From the NCBI RefSeq assembly GCF_036323735.1, contig NW_026947372.1, positions 702,823-766,822 of the forward strand: a DNA stretch of 64,000 nt, in the 5' to 3' direction. Made by a program: the position numbers and the translations under genes. A model generated the notes under the pieces. It was given only the letters and a program-made list of their open reading frames with translations, made no database searches and was not told the origin of the DNA. The first letter of the stretch is position 1. Every line of letters starts with the position of its first letter. This DNA is from Rattus norvegicus (lineage: Eukaryota > Chordata > Mammalia > Rodentia > Muridae). Positions 43,428 through 56,658 of this stretch are shown in pieces.

Positions 43428-44841
43428 CCCTTGACTAATTTTTTCTGTTCAGAGCATGTAATCTCATATAAAGCAAAGCGAAATCTATAGTTTTACAGAG
43501 ATGGAGGATATAAAGGTTTCCACTGTGTCACAGGAGACATACCAGGAAAGGACACCCTCAAATATGGTCAATGTAAGGAAAGCAGTTCAGCACGTAGGCC
43601 ATGGCAGTTCTCAGTGATATCATCATTAGGCCTTGCCTGAAAAATCTCTTGTAACCTGGAGAGATTTTTCTTCTGTGATGTCACAATTGTTGTCATGACT
43701 TCATCTGCATCTCAGGTATTCCTTCAGTACCTCTAGGGTTCAGTAATAGGCATCTAATTCAGAATAAACATCCATTTGGGAGTAAGAACAAAGAGGATGA
43801 AAAGATCAGAAATGGGTAGAAGGAAACTGCCATTCTGTCTTTGTCTAAAAAAGGGAAGTAATATGTGTGCTTGGGAAAACTCAGTGACTCCTTGGTAGGG
43901 GATGACTGGCATTGCTGAACAGATAGCCTTGATCTGAGCCATCCACATATGCAAATCAGGAGCTGGGACCCTCTCAGAAGCATCTGGACTTCTCTGTTCT
44001 TATGGTTCCTGTAAATCAGAGTTTTTATATAATCAATTTCTTCATTCCAAAAGCTAGTTGTTGGGAAGGGCACAGTTGTTCTCCTCAGAGCTCATGGCTT
44101 TTACTCTTTTTGCCCTGAAGAAAAATGTCCAAAGAAACAAAGAAAAGACATGTATTGTGTCCTCAACTCAGTGTAAATGCCTCCATGCTTTGTATACCTG
44201 TAGAGCAATTTGTGTCTGACACTGATATCTGGAAGGGATCTAGTTGAGACTTCATCATCTCAGTCTTTCCATTAGTATTACACTGAATACCATTTCCAGA
44301 CAGTGACTGTTTAAATTTCTCTGTCAATAGGTTTGATTATCTGGCAGGTTTCTTTTCTTTCTTTCAATTTTTTTATTTTTTAATACAATTTTATTGCTTT
44401 TTTTATTTGGATATTTCTACATTTGCATTTCAAACGTTATTTCCTTTCCCAGTTTCTTTTCCACAATTGCCCTATCTAAATCCGCTAACCTTCTTATATA
44501 ACCCACCTTACTGCCCGCTGTCTTTGCCTTGAACTTGGAGTCAAACCCAGGCAGTACCAAGGTCTTCTCCTTCCATTGGACTTCTCCTTCCATTGGTGAC
44601 CAACAACGCTATCCTTTGCCACAGATGCCGTTGGAGCCATAGTTCTATCCATGTATAGTCTTTGAATATTGGTTTAGTACCAGAAATCTCTGGTTCATTA
44701 TCATTGTTGTTCTTATAGGGTTGAAAGCACCTTTAGCTCTTTTAATCCTTTCTCAAACTCTACCAAAAAGATGTCCGTTTTCAGTTCACTGGCAGCATAG
44801 ACTACTTAGCTTCATCAATCTTATCTACATTTGTTTGCTGA

Positions 44842-44853
44842 GTGTGTGTGTGT

Positions 44854-44900
<47 letters not shown>
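44842..44900. repeat. (TG)n microsatellite, site 1 of unit 3
   Basis: About 59 bp of TG with one TCTG interruption, abutting the L1-H fragment. Confidence 0.97.
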
Positions 44901-44906
<6 letters not shown>

Positions 44907-45017
44907 TGAACAATGAATTCTCAACTGAGGAATATCAACATCCTTAGCCATTAGGTAAATGGAAATAAAAAAAAAAATCCTGAGGTTCCACAGCACACCA
45001 ATCAGAATGGCTAAGAT
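44901..45017 (+). mobile_element. L1-H, 115-bp sense L1 ORF2 fragment
   Basis: It matches about 6025-6170 of the full-length L1 (AATTCTCAACTGAGGAATAT corresponds to the FTAEECRMAE region) with internal losses. It lacks a poly(A) tail and target duplication and sits between the (TG)n tract and resumption of the unit. The other units do not have it. Confidence 0.8.
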
Positions 45018-45507
45018 TTATTTGGTGCCTCATACAGCTAGGGTGTTTTGTTGATTTTTAACAAGGATTCTGTGAAACTAGGTCAAGAATTTAGAATCCA
45101 CAAATGACTAAGCCAAAGAGACTCCATCCTATTCTTATGAACCTATTGAAGTAGAAGATTCACTGGACCTCAAGCCCCTCATCCCTCAGCCCATGACATG
45201 AACCTTATGTTTGGACTTCAGAAAGAATCATGGTAAAGCATCCAAAACCCTCAAGTCTGGCCCTTGAAACACAGGAAGATAGATATTAGAGAACTGCTAT
45301 CTAATGCGACTACAGAAATGTATCATATAGTCTATGCTGTCCTTTGTTTTACTAATATCTGGTAATTTTTGATAAAATAAGGATTTGGGAGTTTATCATT
45401 TAAGTAAATACAAGATATTTAGAACTATAGAGCTGGGCCCCCTTTGTTTCAAAATCATAGCAAAAAAATGGAATAGGATAATAGAACATTTGAGTACACA
45501 TTCAGCA

Positions 45508-45579
45508 ATATATATGTGTATATATATATATATATACACATATATATATATATACACACACATATATATATATATATAT
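45508..45579. repeat. (TA)n-rich microsatellite, site 2 of unit 3
   Basis: About 70 bp of TA with interspersed ACACA and GTGTA, at the same unit position as the (TA)n at 40690-40739. Confidence 0.95.
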
Positions 45580-45781
45580 TCCACTATCAAGAAATGTACA
45601 AAAAAATTTAATAAAATATTCACTAAACAAAAGGTCTGTAGGGAAAATACTGGCCTTTAGAAAAGAGAGATATCTGAGGAAATTGTACTATAAGCCAGAG
45701 GAATGGAACTAGGGATAAAATTATTATCCAATAGAATCTCCTGCACTCCATATTCTTAGATCTTTGGGACACATGCCAAGG

Positions 45782-47968
45782 CCCTGACTAACTTTCTCCA
45801 TAAGAGCATGTAACCACGAGTGATGCAGAGAGAATTCTGTAGCTTTAGAGAGATGGAGTACATAAAGGTTTCCACTGTGCCAAAGGAGACGGACCTAGAA
45901 AGGACACCCTAGAATCTGATCAATGTAAGGAAAGCTGTTCAGTAGGTAGGCCCTGCCAGTTATCAGTGACATAATAAATAGGCAACACCTGAAAAATCTG
46001 TTGTAACTGGAGATCCCTAGCTTCTTCTGTGATGTAACAAGTATTGTCCTGACAGGAACTGCCTCTCAGATATTCCTTCAGTACCTCTCCAGTTTACTAA
46101 TAGGCCACTTATTCAGAGTAAACAGCCATTTGGGAGGGAGTACAAACAGGATGAAGAGATCAGAGAAGAGGAGAAGGAAGCTTGCCTTCTGTCTTAGTAT
46201 TAAAAAAAGTGAAGATATAAGTGGTAATGGGAAAGTTCAGAGAGCCCTTGGTAGGGGTTGAGTGGTATCACTGAAGAGATAGACTTGATCTGAGCCTTAC
46301 TCATATGGGAATCAAGATCTGGAAGCTTCAGTGAAGCATCTGGACTTCCCTGTTCTAATGATTCCTGGATGTCAGAGGATTTATATCATTCATTTCTTTA
46401 TTGCAAAGCCAAGAGTTTGAGATGGCACAGTTGTTTCTCTGAGAGCTATGGCCTTTATTATTTTTGTCCTAAGAAAAAGGTCCTAAAAAAGAAGGATGGA
46501 CATGTATTATGTCCACAGCTCAGAGGAAACTCCTCCAAGATTTGGATACCTATAGTGCAGTTTGTGTCTGACATTGATATCTGGGAGAAAGAAGTTCTTC
46601 TAATTGAGACTTCCATCATCTTTGTCTTTCCACTAGTATTACTCTGAATACCACTATAGATTTCTGAGTGAATAACTGTGATTAGTTGGCAGTTTTCTTT
46701 ATTTTTATATCTTTCTTTCTTATTTTTTATAAAATTTTAGTGTTTTTAAAGTGGATGAGTCTATATTTACATTTAAAATATTATTTCCTTTCTTAGTTTC
46801 CTGCCCATAAGATCACTACCTGTCACAATCCTTTCTTATCTAACCATACTTCTACCCCTTGACATTTCCTTGAACTGGGTGACAAACCAACGTAGGACCA
46901 AGGACTTCTCCTTCCATTGGTGCCAGCAAAGCCATCCTCTGCCAAATATACATTTGGAGCCATAGGTCTGTCCGTGTTCATTCTTTGAATATTGGTCTAT
47001 TTCCAGAAAGCTCTGTTTCATTGACATTGTTTTTCTTTTGGGGTTAACAGCACCTTCAACTCTTGTAATCCTTTCTCAAAACCTACCAACAAGAGGTCTG
47101 TTTTCAGTTCACTGGTTTGCCACTAACATTCACTTCTGTATTTGATATGCTCCAGCTCTATCTCAGGCAAGACCTATATCCAGTTCCTGGTAGAATGCAC
47201 TTAGCTTCCTAAATCTTATCTAGTTTTGGTGGCTGATTTTATATATATATATATACTTTTGGTGGATCCTACTGTATGAAGTTAGGGGGAATTTTATCAT
47301 AGATTCAATGCAACTGGGTCAAGAATGTAGAATCCACAAATGGAATTGGCAAATAGATTCCCTCCTGTTCTTATGAAACTATTGAAGTTGAGGTTTCCCT
47401 GGTCCTGAAGCCATTCTTATCACTTCCCATCCTTCTCTATCTTATGTTTGGCCTCAAGAAAGAATCATGGTAAAACATCCAAAAACCTCAAATCTAACCC
47501 TGAGACACTGGAAAAGAGATATTGAAGAACCGAGATCAAACGGGACCTGAGATCCAAATTCTATACTCCATGTGGTCCTATGGTTTACTGATATCTGGAA
47601 ATTTTTGGATGAAATAGGAATTTGGAGATTGCCATTTGAAGTAGGTACACCCTATTTACACTGTTATAATCACTCTATAGCTGGGCGCCTTTGTTGCTAA
47701 AGTCATTGCAGAAAATGGAAGTGGAAAAGCAAATTTTTGAGTACAAATTCAGGAATATATATAAAGTCACCTATCAAGGAATATTCAATAAAAATTGAAA
47801 TACACATGCATTCAATTAAAGGTCTGTAGGGAAATTACTGGCCTTTGGGAAACAGAGAAAATGAAGAAAATTGAACTGTGTGTCACAGGAATGAACCTGA
47901 AAAAGAAAATATTATCTAGAAGAATCTTCTAAACTCAAATTCCTAAATCTTATCGACTCATGCCAAGA
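45782..47968. repeat. Array unit 4
   Basis: Complete unit of about 2187 bp. Antisense L1 3' UTR part about 46720-47230. Site 1 is slightly expanded (TA run at 47238-47257); site 2 is compact. Confidence 0.92.
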
Positions 47969-50145
47969 CCCTGACTAACTTTGTCCATTCAGAGCATTTA
48001 ACCACTAATGAAGCAAAGAGAAGTCACTAGCTTTAGAGAGACGGAGTACGTAAACATTTCCACTGTGTAATAGGAGATATATGTGGAAAGGGCACCCTCA
48101 AATCTGGTCAATTTAAGGAAAGCTCTTTAGCAGATAGGCCATGGCAGGTCTTAGAGACATCATAGTTAGTTCATTCATGAAAAATCTCTTCTATCCTGGA
48201 GAGCATTAGCTTCTTCTGTGATACCACATGAGTTGTCGTGACTGCAACTGTCTCTCAGATATTCCTTCAGTAACTCTAGGTTTTACTAATTGGCCTCTAA
48301 ATTCAGAGCAAATTGGGGAGTGATAACAAAGAGGATGAAGAGATCAGAAATAGGGAGAAAGAAGCTGGTCCTCTGTCTTGGTACAAAATACAAGGAACAA
48401 ATATATGGTCCTACGGAAAGCTCAGTGAGACATATATAGGGGTTGAGTGCTATGGGTGAAGAGATAGCCTTGATCTGAGCCTCCCACATGAGGGAATCAG
48501 GAGCTGGGAGACCCTCAGAAGAATCTGGACTTCCCTGTTCTTATGGTTCCTGGAGAGTTTATATCCTTCATTTCTTACTTCCAAAAGCCAAGTGTTGTGA
48601 AGGGCACAGTTGTTTTCCTAAGAGCTCATGGCCTTTACTCAATTTGTCGAGAAGAGAAGGTCATAAGGAAGAAGTGAAAACAAGTATTGTGTCCCTAGGT
48701 CTGAGTAAACTCCTCCATGCTTTGGATATCTATAGTACAGTTTCTGTCTGACACTGATATTTGGAAGAAAGAAGTGCTACTAGTTGAGATTTCATCATCC
48801 CAGATTTTCCACGAGTATTACTCTGACTTCTTTACTATTTAATTACTTCACTATTTCACTTTACTATTACACTTCGGATTTCTGAGTTAATATGTGTGAT
48901 TACTTGGCAGGTTTCTTTTCCTTTATATCATTCATTTTTTTTTTATTTTTTAGCGAAATTTATTGATTTTTTAATTGGATGTCTCTATATTTACATTTAA
49001 AATATTCTTTCCTATCCCAGTTTTCTGCCCATAAAATTCCTAACCATTCCATTTCTTTCTTCTCTAACCAGCCTTTCTGCTGCATGACATTCCCTTAAAC
49101 TGGGAGACAAGCTAGGGAAGACAAGTGCTTCCTTTCCAATGTTGCTCAAAATCTCATCTTCTGCCACATATTCATTTGGAGCCATAGGTTCAATGTACGT
49201 TCTTTGTATATTGGTCTAGTATGAGAAAGTGGTGGTTCATTGGCATTGTTGTTCCTATGGGGTTGAAAGCACCTTCAGCTCTTCTAATATTTTTTTTTCA
49301 AAAATTACTAACAAGTGGTCCGTTTTCAGTTCACTAGTTTGCTACTAGCATTCACTTCTGTACTTGACTTGCTGTATCTCTGTCTCTCAGGAAATATCTA
49401 TATCCAGTTCATGGAAGAACGCACTTCTTACCTTCATCAATCTTATCTAGTTTTGTTGGCTGATGTAAACATATATACTTTTGGTGGATCCTACACCTAT
49501 GTAGTTAAGAGGAATGTTAACATGGATTCTGCACAACTATTTCAAGAATGGAGAATTCACAAATGACAATTTTTAAAAGAATCCCTCCTGTTTTTATAAT
49601 CTATTGAAGTAGACCTTTAACAGGTCCTCAAACCATTCTTCTCCCTGCACATCATCTGGTATCTTACTTTTGGCCTTCACAACATAGGAAGCTAGAGAGT
49701 GTAGTACTGATATCAAATGGGACAAGAAACTTAATAGTCCATGTTGTCCTTTGCTTTCCTGATGTCTGGTAATTTTTCAAGAAAATAAAAATTTGGGAGT
49801 TTACCATTTGAAGTAGGTACACAGTATTTACACTTTTATATTCACCCTTTAGTTGGGCCCCCTTTGTGACCAAAATCATTGCAGAAAATGGAATTGGAAA
49901 ACAGAATTTTTGAGTACACATTGAGGAATATTTACAAAGTCCCCTATCAACGAATTTTCAATAAGAAATTGAAATACAACATTCATTCAATTAAACGTCT
50001 GTAGGGAAAATACTGGCCTTTGGGAAACAGAGAATACCTAGAATATTGAAGTGAGTCACAGGAATGAACCTGGGAATATAAGTATTATCTAGAAGAATCT
50101 CCGACACTCCATGTTCCTAAATCTTTTCTACCCATCATGCCAAGA
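47969..50145. repeat. Array unit 5
   Basis: Complete unit of about 2177 bp. Antisense L1 3' UTR part about 48940-49460. Both microsatellite sites compact. A minus-strand open piece lies at 48286-48489. Confidence 0.92.
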
Positions 50146-52309
50146 CCCTGACTAACTTTCTCCATACAGAACATGTAACCTCTATTGAAGTAGACAGAAA
50201 TCTCTAGCTTTAGAGAGATGGTGTACGTAAAGGTTTCCACCGCATCAATGGAGATGGACCTGGAAAGGGCACCCTCGATCCTGTCAATGTAAGGAAAGTT
50301 GTTCAGGATGTAGGCTATGGCAGTTCTCAGTGACATCACCATTAGGCCTTCCCTTAAAACACTCTTGTAACCTGGAGAGTCATACCTTCTTCTCTGATTT
50401 CACAACTGTTCTCATAACTGCAACTGCTTCTCAGATATCCTTCAGTAACTCTAGGGTTTAATAATTGGCCCCTATTTCAGAGAAAATTGGAGAGTGATAA
50501 CAAAGTGGATGATGAGATTGGAAATAGGGGAAAGGAAACTGGCCTTCTGTCTTGGTATAAAAACAAGGTCGTTTGGAAAGCTCAGTGAGTTCTGGGTTGC
50601 GGTTGAGTGGTATCGCTGAAGAGATAGCCTTGATCTGAGCCTTCCACATAAGGAAATCAAGAGCTGGGAGACTCTCAGAAACATCTTGACTTCCCTGTTT
50701 TTATGGTTCGTGGATGACAGAGGGATTATATCATTCATTTTTTTATTCCAAAACCAAGTTTTATGAAGTGCACAGTAGATTTCCTGAGAGCTCATGACCT
50801 TTACTATTTTTGTCAAGAAGAAAAGGACCTACGGAAGAAGAAAAAACAAGTATTGTGTCCCTAACTCAAGTTAAACTCCTCAATGCTTTGGAAACTTATA
50901 GTGCACCTTGTGTCTGACACTGATATATGGGAGAGAGAACTGCTTCTAGTTGAGACCTCAACATCTCAGTCTTTATACTAGTATCAACCTGACTTCCACT
51001 TCTGAGTCAATATGTTAGAATATTTGGCAGCTTTCTTCTCTTTTATATCATTCATGTTTTTTTTTATTTTTTAGCAATTTTTTTCTATTTTACTAGATGT
51101 TTTATATATACATTTAAAATGTTATTTCCTTTCCCAGTTTCCTGACCATAAGTTCCCTACCAGTTCCATTTCCTTCTTTTCTAACCAGCCTTTCTGCCGC
51201 ATGACATTCCCTTGAACTGGGAGACAAACTAGGGAAGACAAGGGCTTCTCTTTCCAATGTTGCCCAAAAAGGCTATCCTCAGCCACATATGCATTTGGAG
51301 CCATAGGTCAGTCCGTGTACTTTCGTTTTATATTGGTCTAGTATAAAAAGTCTCTGGTTCATTGGCAACGTTGTTCTTATGGGTTTGTTAGCACCTACAG
51401 CTCTTCTAATTCTTTTTTCAAAATTTACCAACAAGAGGTCCATTTTAAGTTCACTGGTTTGTTACCAGCACTCACTTCTGTATTAGACATGCTATATCTG
51501 TGTCTCTCAGTAAATATTTATATCTGGTTCCTGGCAGAATGCACCTCTTACCTTCATCAATTTTATCTAGTTTTTTTGACAGATGTATACATATATACAT
51601 TTGGTGTCTCCTACACCTAAGTGGTTAAGTGGAATGTTATCATGGATTCTGCCTAAATATGTCAATAATGTAGAATTCACAAATGACTATTTCAAATAGA
51701 CTCTCCTGTTTTTATGAACCTATTGAAGTAGATGTTTAACTGGTCCTCAAGACCTTTTTTGCCCTACCGATCATCGGGTATTTTATGTTTGGCCTTAAGA
51801 ATAATCATGGTAAATTATCCTATACTCAAGTCTGGGCATGCAAACACTGGATGTTAGATAGAGTGTATTGTTATCAAATGGGACTAGTGAACTTAATTCA
51901 ATAGTCCGTGTTGTTTTTTGCTTTCCTGATGTCTCATAATTTTTTGTTAAATAAGGATTTGGGAGTTTATCATTTGAAGTAGGATTACAGTATTTACACT
52001 GTTATACTCACTCTGCAGCTGGGCACGGTTTGTGACCAAAATCATTGCAGAAAATGGAATTGGAAAACCGAATTATTGAGTACACATTGAGGAATATTTA
52101 AAAAATCCGCTATCAAGGAATTTACAATAAGAAATTGAAATACAGTATTCATTCAATTAAATGTGTGTAGTGAAAATACTGGCCTTTGGGAAACATAGAA
52201 AACCTAAAAAATTGAACTGTATGTCACAGGAATGACCTGTCAATAAAAATATTATCTAGAAGTATCCCCTACACTCCATGCTCATAAATATTTTCCACCC
52301 ATGCCAATA
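50146..52309. repeat. Array unit 6
   Basis: Complete unit of about 2164 bp. Antisense L1 3' UTR part about 51050-51580. A minus-strand open piece lies at 50472-50816 (114 codons). Confidence 0.92.
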
Positions 52310-54488
52310 CCCTGACTAACTTTCTCCATTCAGAGCATGAAACCACTAGTCAAGCAGAGAGAAGTCTCGAGCTTCAGAGAGATGGAGTACCTAAAGGATA
52401 CCACTGTGTTACAGGAGATGGACCTGGAAAGGGCACCCTCGAATTTGGTCAGTGTAAGGAAAATTGTTTAGCAGGTAGGCCATGGCATTTCTCACTAACA
52501 TCACCATTAGGCTCTCCCTGAAAATTCTCTTGTAACCTGGAGAGCCATAACTTCTTCTGTGATGTCATAACTGTTGTCCTGACTGCAACTACCTCTCAGA
52601 AATACTTCAGTATTTCTAGGGTTTACTAATTGGCCTCTAATTTAGAGCAAATAGGGGAGTGAAAACAAAGAGGATGAAGAGATTGGAAATGGAGAGAAGG
52701 AAGCTGGTCTTCTGTCTTGGTATAAAAAACAAGGAAGAAATATGTGGTTTTTAGGAAAGCTCAGTGAGTCTTTGGTAGGTGTTGAGTGATATCACTGAAG
52801 AGATAGCCTTATCTGAGCCTTTCAGATATGGGAATCAGAAGCTGGGAGCCTGTCAGATACATCTGTGCTTCCCTGTTCTTATGGTTTCTGTAAATCAGTA
52901 GGATTATATCATTCATTTCTCTATTCCAAAAGGCAAGTGTTGTGAAGGGCATATTTGTTTTCCTGAGAGGTTATGACCTTTACTCTTTTTGTCAGAAGAA
53001 AAGGTCCTAAGGAAGTAGTGAAAAACAAGTATTGAGTACTGAGCTCCGAGTAAACTCCTCCATGTTTTGCATATCTATACTGCAGTTTGTGTCTGACACT
53101 GATATCTCGGAGAGAGAAGTACTTGTAGTTGAGACTTCATCATCTCAGTCTCTCCAATAATATTACTCTGAATACCACTTCAGATTTCTGAGTCAATATG
53201 TGCGATTACTTGGCAACTTTCTTCTCTTTTATATGTTTCTCATTTTAGCAAATTTTATTGCTTTTAATAACTGGATGTTTCTATATTTACATTTAAAATA
53301 TAATTTTCTTTCCAAGTTTCTTGCCCTTCAGATCCCACTTGTTCTCTTTTCCTACTTCTCTAACCAGTCTTTCTGTTTGTTGACATTCCCTTGAACTGGG
53401 AGACAAACTAGGGAGGACCAAGGGATTCATGTCCATTGTTGCCCAAAAAGGCCGTCCTCAGCAACGTATGCATTTGGAACCATAGGTCAGTCCATGTACT
53501 TTCTTTGTATATTGGTCTTGTAAGCAAAAGCTCTGGTTCACTGGCTTAGTTGTTCTTATGGGGTTGAAAGCACCCTCAGATCTTCTAATCCTTTTTCTAA
53601 ATTTACCAAAAAGAGGTACGTTTTCAGTTCAATGGTTTGCTACCAGCATTCACTTCTGTATTCGACATGCTGTATCTGTGTCTCTCACTAAATATCTATA
53701 TCCAATTACTGGCAGGATGTATTTCTTACCTTCATCAATTTTATCGAGTTTTGTTGGCTGATGTATACATATATACATTTGGTGGATCCTACACCTAAAT
53801 GGTACAATGGAAAGTTAACATGGATTCTGCCCAACTATGTCAAGAATGTAGAATTCACAAATGCCAATGCAAATAGACTCCTTCCTGTTTTTATGAACCT
53901 ATTGAAGAAGATGTTTCATTGGTCCTCAAGACATTCTTCTCCCCGCCCATCATCTGGTAGATTACATTTGTCCTTAAGAAAGAATTATGGTAAAAAGTCC
54001 TGAACAATCAAGTCTGGCCATGGGAACACTGGAAGGTACAAAGGGTTGTACTGATATCAAGTGGGACTAGAGGACTGAATTCAAACTTCATATTGTCCTT
54101 TGCTTTCCTGATGACTGGTAATTTTTTGATAAAATAAGGATTTGGGAATTCATCATTTGAAGTAGGTACACAGTATTCACACTCTTATACTCACTCTATA
54201 GCTGGGCCCCCTCTCTGACCAAAATCATTTCAGAAAATGTAATTGGCAAATGGAATTTTTGATTCCACATTGAGGAACATTTACAAAATCCCCTATCAAG
54301 GAATTACAGTAAGAAATTGAAATACAATATTCATTCAATTAAAGGTTTTAGAGAAAATATGGCCTTTGGGAAAGAGAGAAAACCCAGAAAATTGAACTGT
54401 ATGTCACAGGAATTACCTGTCAATAAAACTAATATCTGCAAGAATCTCCTACACTCCATGTTCCTAAACCGTTTTTACCCATGCTATG
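52310..54488. repeat. Array unit 7
   Basis: Complete unit of about 2179 bp. Antisense L1 3' UTR part about 53230-53755. The recurring minus-strand frame is broken here. Confidence 0.92.
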
Positions 54489-56658
54489 CCCCTTAATAAC
54501 TTTCTGCATTATGAGCATGTAACCACTGGTGAAGCATAGAGAAGTCTCTACTTTAGAGTGATGTAGTACATACAGGTGTCCTGTGCCACATGAGACATAC
54601 CTGGTAAGGGCACTCCCGAATCTGGTCAATGTAAGGAAAAGTGTTCAGCAAGTAGACCACGGTAGTTCTCAATGACAGCATCATTAGGACCTCCATGAAA
54701 ACTCTCTTATAACCTGGTGAGCCATACCTCCTTCTGTTGTCATGACTGCAACTGCCTCTCAGATTTTCCTTCAATAACTCTAGGGTTTACTAATTGGCCT
54801 CTAATTCAGAGACAATTTGGGAGTTAGAACAAAGAGGATGAAGAGATATGATATGGGGAGAAGGAAGCTGGACTTATGTCTTGGTATAAAAAACAAGGAA
54901 GAAATATGAGGTGCTTGGGAAAGCTTAGTGTGTCCTTGTTAGGGGTTGAGTGGGATCACTGAAGAGATAGCCTTTTTCTGTGCCTTCCACATAAGGGAAA
55001 CAGGAACTGGGAGACTCTCAGATGCATCTGCACTTCCCTGATCTTTTGCTTCCTGGTAGTCAGAGACTTTATATCATTCATTTCTATATTCCAAAAGTCA
55101 TGTGTTGTAAAGGACACAGTTGTATTCCTGACAGATCATGGACTTTATACATTTTGTCAAAAAGAGAAAGTTACTAAGGAAGATGGGATGGACAAGTATT
55201 GTGTCCTCAGCTCAGAGTAAACTCTACAGTGTTTTGGATACCTATTGTCCAGTTTCTCTCTGTCTGAGACTTCTATCTTGGAGAGAGAAGTGCTCTATTT
55301 CAGACTTCATCATCTCAGTCTTTCCACTAGTATTACTCTCTCTATCATTTTAGATTTCCAAGTCAATAGTTATGATTAGTTGGCAGGTTTTTTTTTCTTT
55401 TATATCTCTCATTTTTTAGCAAATTTTATTGTTTTTTTTAACTGGATGTTCCTTTATTTACATTTAAATTGTTATGTCCTTTCCCCTTTTCTGGCCCATA
55501 ACATCCCTATCTGGTCCCCCTGCCCGTCTTCTATAACCCATCTTACTACCCCTTAACATTCCCTGGAACTTGGAGTTAAACCTAGGGAGGACCAAGGACT
55601 TCTCCTTCCATTAGAACTCACCAAGTCCATCCTCTTCCACATATGCAGTTGGAGCCATAACTCTGTCCATGTACATTCTTGAACATAGGTCTAGTATCAG
55701 AAAGCTCTGGTTCATTAGCATTGTCGTTCTTATGGTGTTAAAGCCCCTTCAGCTCTTGTAATCTTTCCTGAAAATCTACAAACAAGAAGTCCATTTTCAG
55801 TTCACTCGTTTGCCACTAGCATTCACTTCTGTATTTGGCATAATCTAGTTGTGTCTCTCAGGAAATATCTATATCTGATTCCTGGAAGAATGCACTTACC
55901 TTCATCAATCTTGTCTAGTTTTGGTGGCTGATGTATATGTATGTACTTTTGGTGGCTCCTACAGCTCTGAGTTTAGCTGGAATTTTGACATGGGTTCTGC
56001 ATATCTAGGTCAAGACTGTAGAATCCACAAATGGCAACACCAAATAGACTCCATCCTGTTTTTTGAAACTTCTGAAATTGAGGCATCACTGGTCCTCAAG
56101 TCATTCCTCTAGATGCCCAGCCTCCTATATCTTATGTTTGGCCTTAATAACTAATCATGGTAAAATACTCAAAACCCTCAAGTATGGGAATGAAACTCAG
56201 GAAGGTAGATATTGCAGAACTGATATCAAATGGGACTAGAGAACCGAATTCAATAGTCCATGTTGTGCTTTGCTTTTCTGATATCTGGTAATTTTTTGTT
56301 AAAATAAGGATTTGGGAATTTATAATTTGAATTAGGTATACAGTATTTACAGTGTTATGCTTACTCTATAGTTGGGCCTCCTTTGTTGCCAAAACCTTTG
56401 CAGAAAATGGAATTGGAAAACAGAATTTTTGAGTACACATTGAGGAATATTTTCAAAGTCCCCTATCAACGAATTTTCAATAAGAAATTGAAATACAATA
56501 TTAATTCAATTAAACGTCTGTAGGGAAAATACTGGCCTTTGGGAAACAGAATACTTAGAATGTTGAACTGAGTCACAGGTATGAACCTGGGGATATAAGT
56601 ATTATCTGGAAGATCTCCTATATTCCATGTTCCTAAATGTTTTCAACCCATGCCAAGA
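54489..56658. repeat. Array unit 8
   Basis: Complete unit of about 2170 bp. Antisense L1 3' UTR part about 55410-55925. The recurring minus-strand frame is broken here. Confidence 0.92.

Larger units (their letters stand above)
43428..45781. repeat. Array unit 3
   Basis: Complete unit, about 2.35 kb. The antisense L1 3' UTR part is about 44370-44840. Site 1 holds a (TG)n tract followed by a small sense L1 fragment; site 2 is expanded to (TA)n. A minus-strand open piece lies at 43759-44073. Confidence 0.9.
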
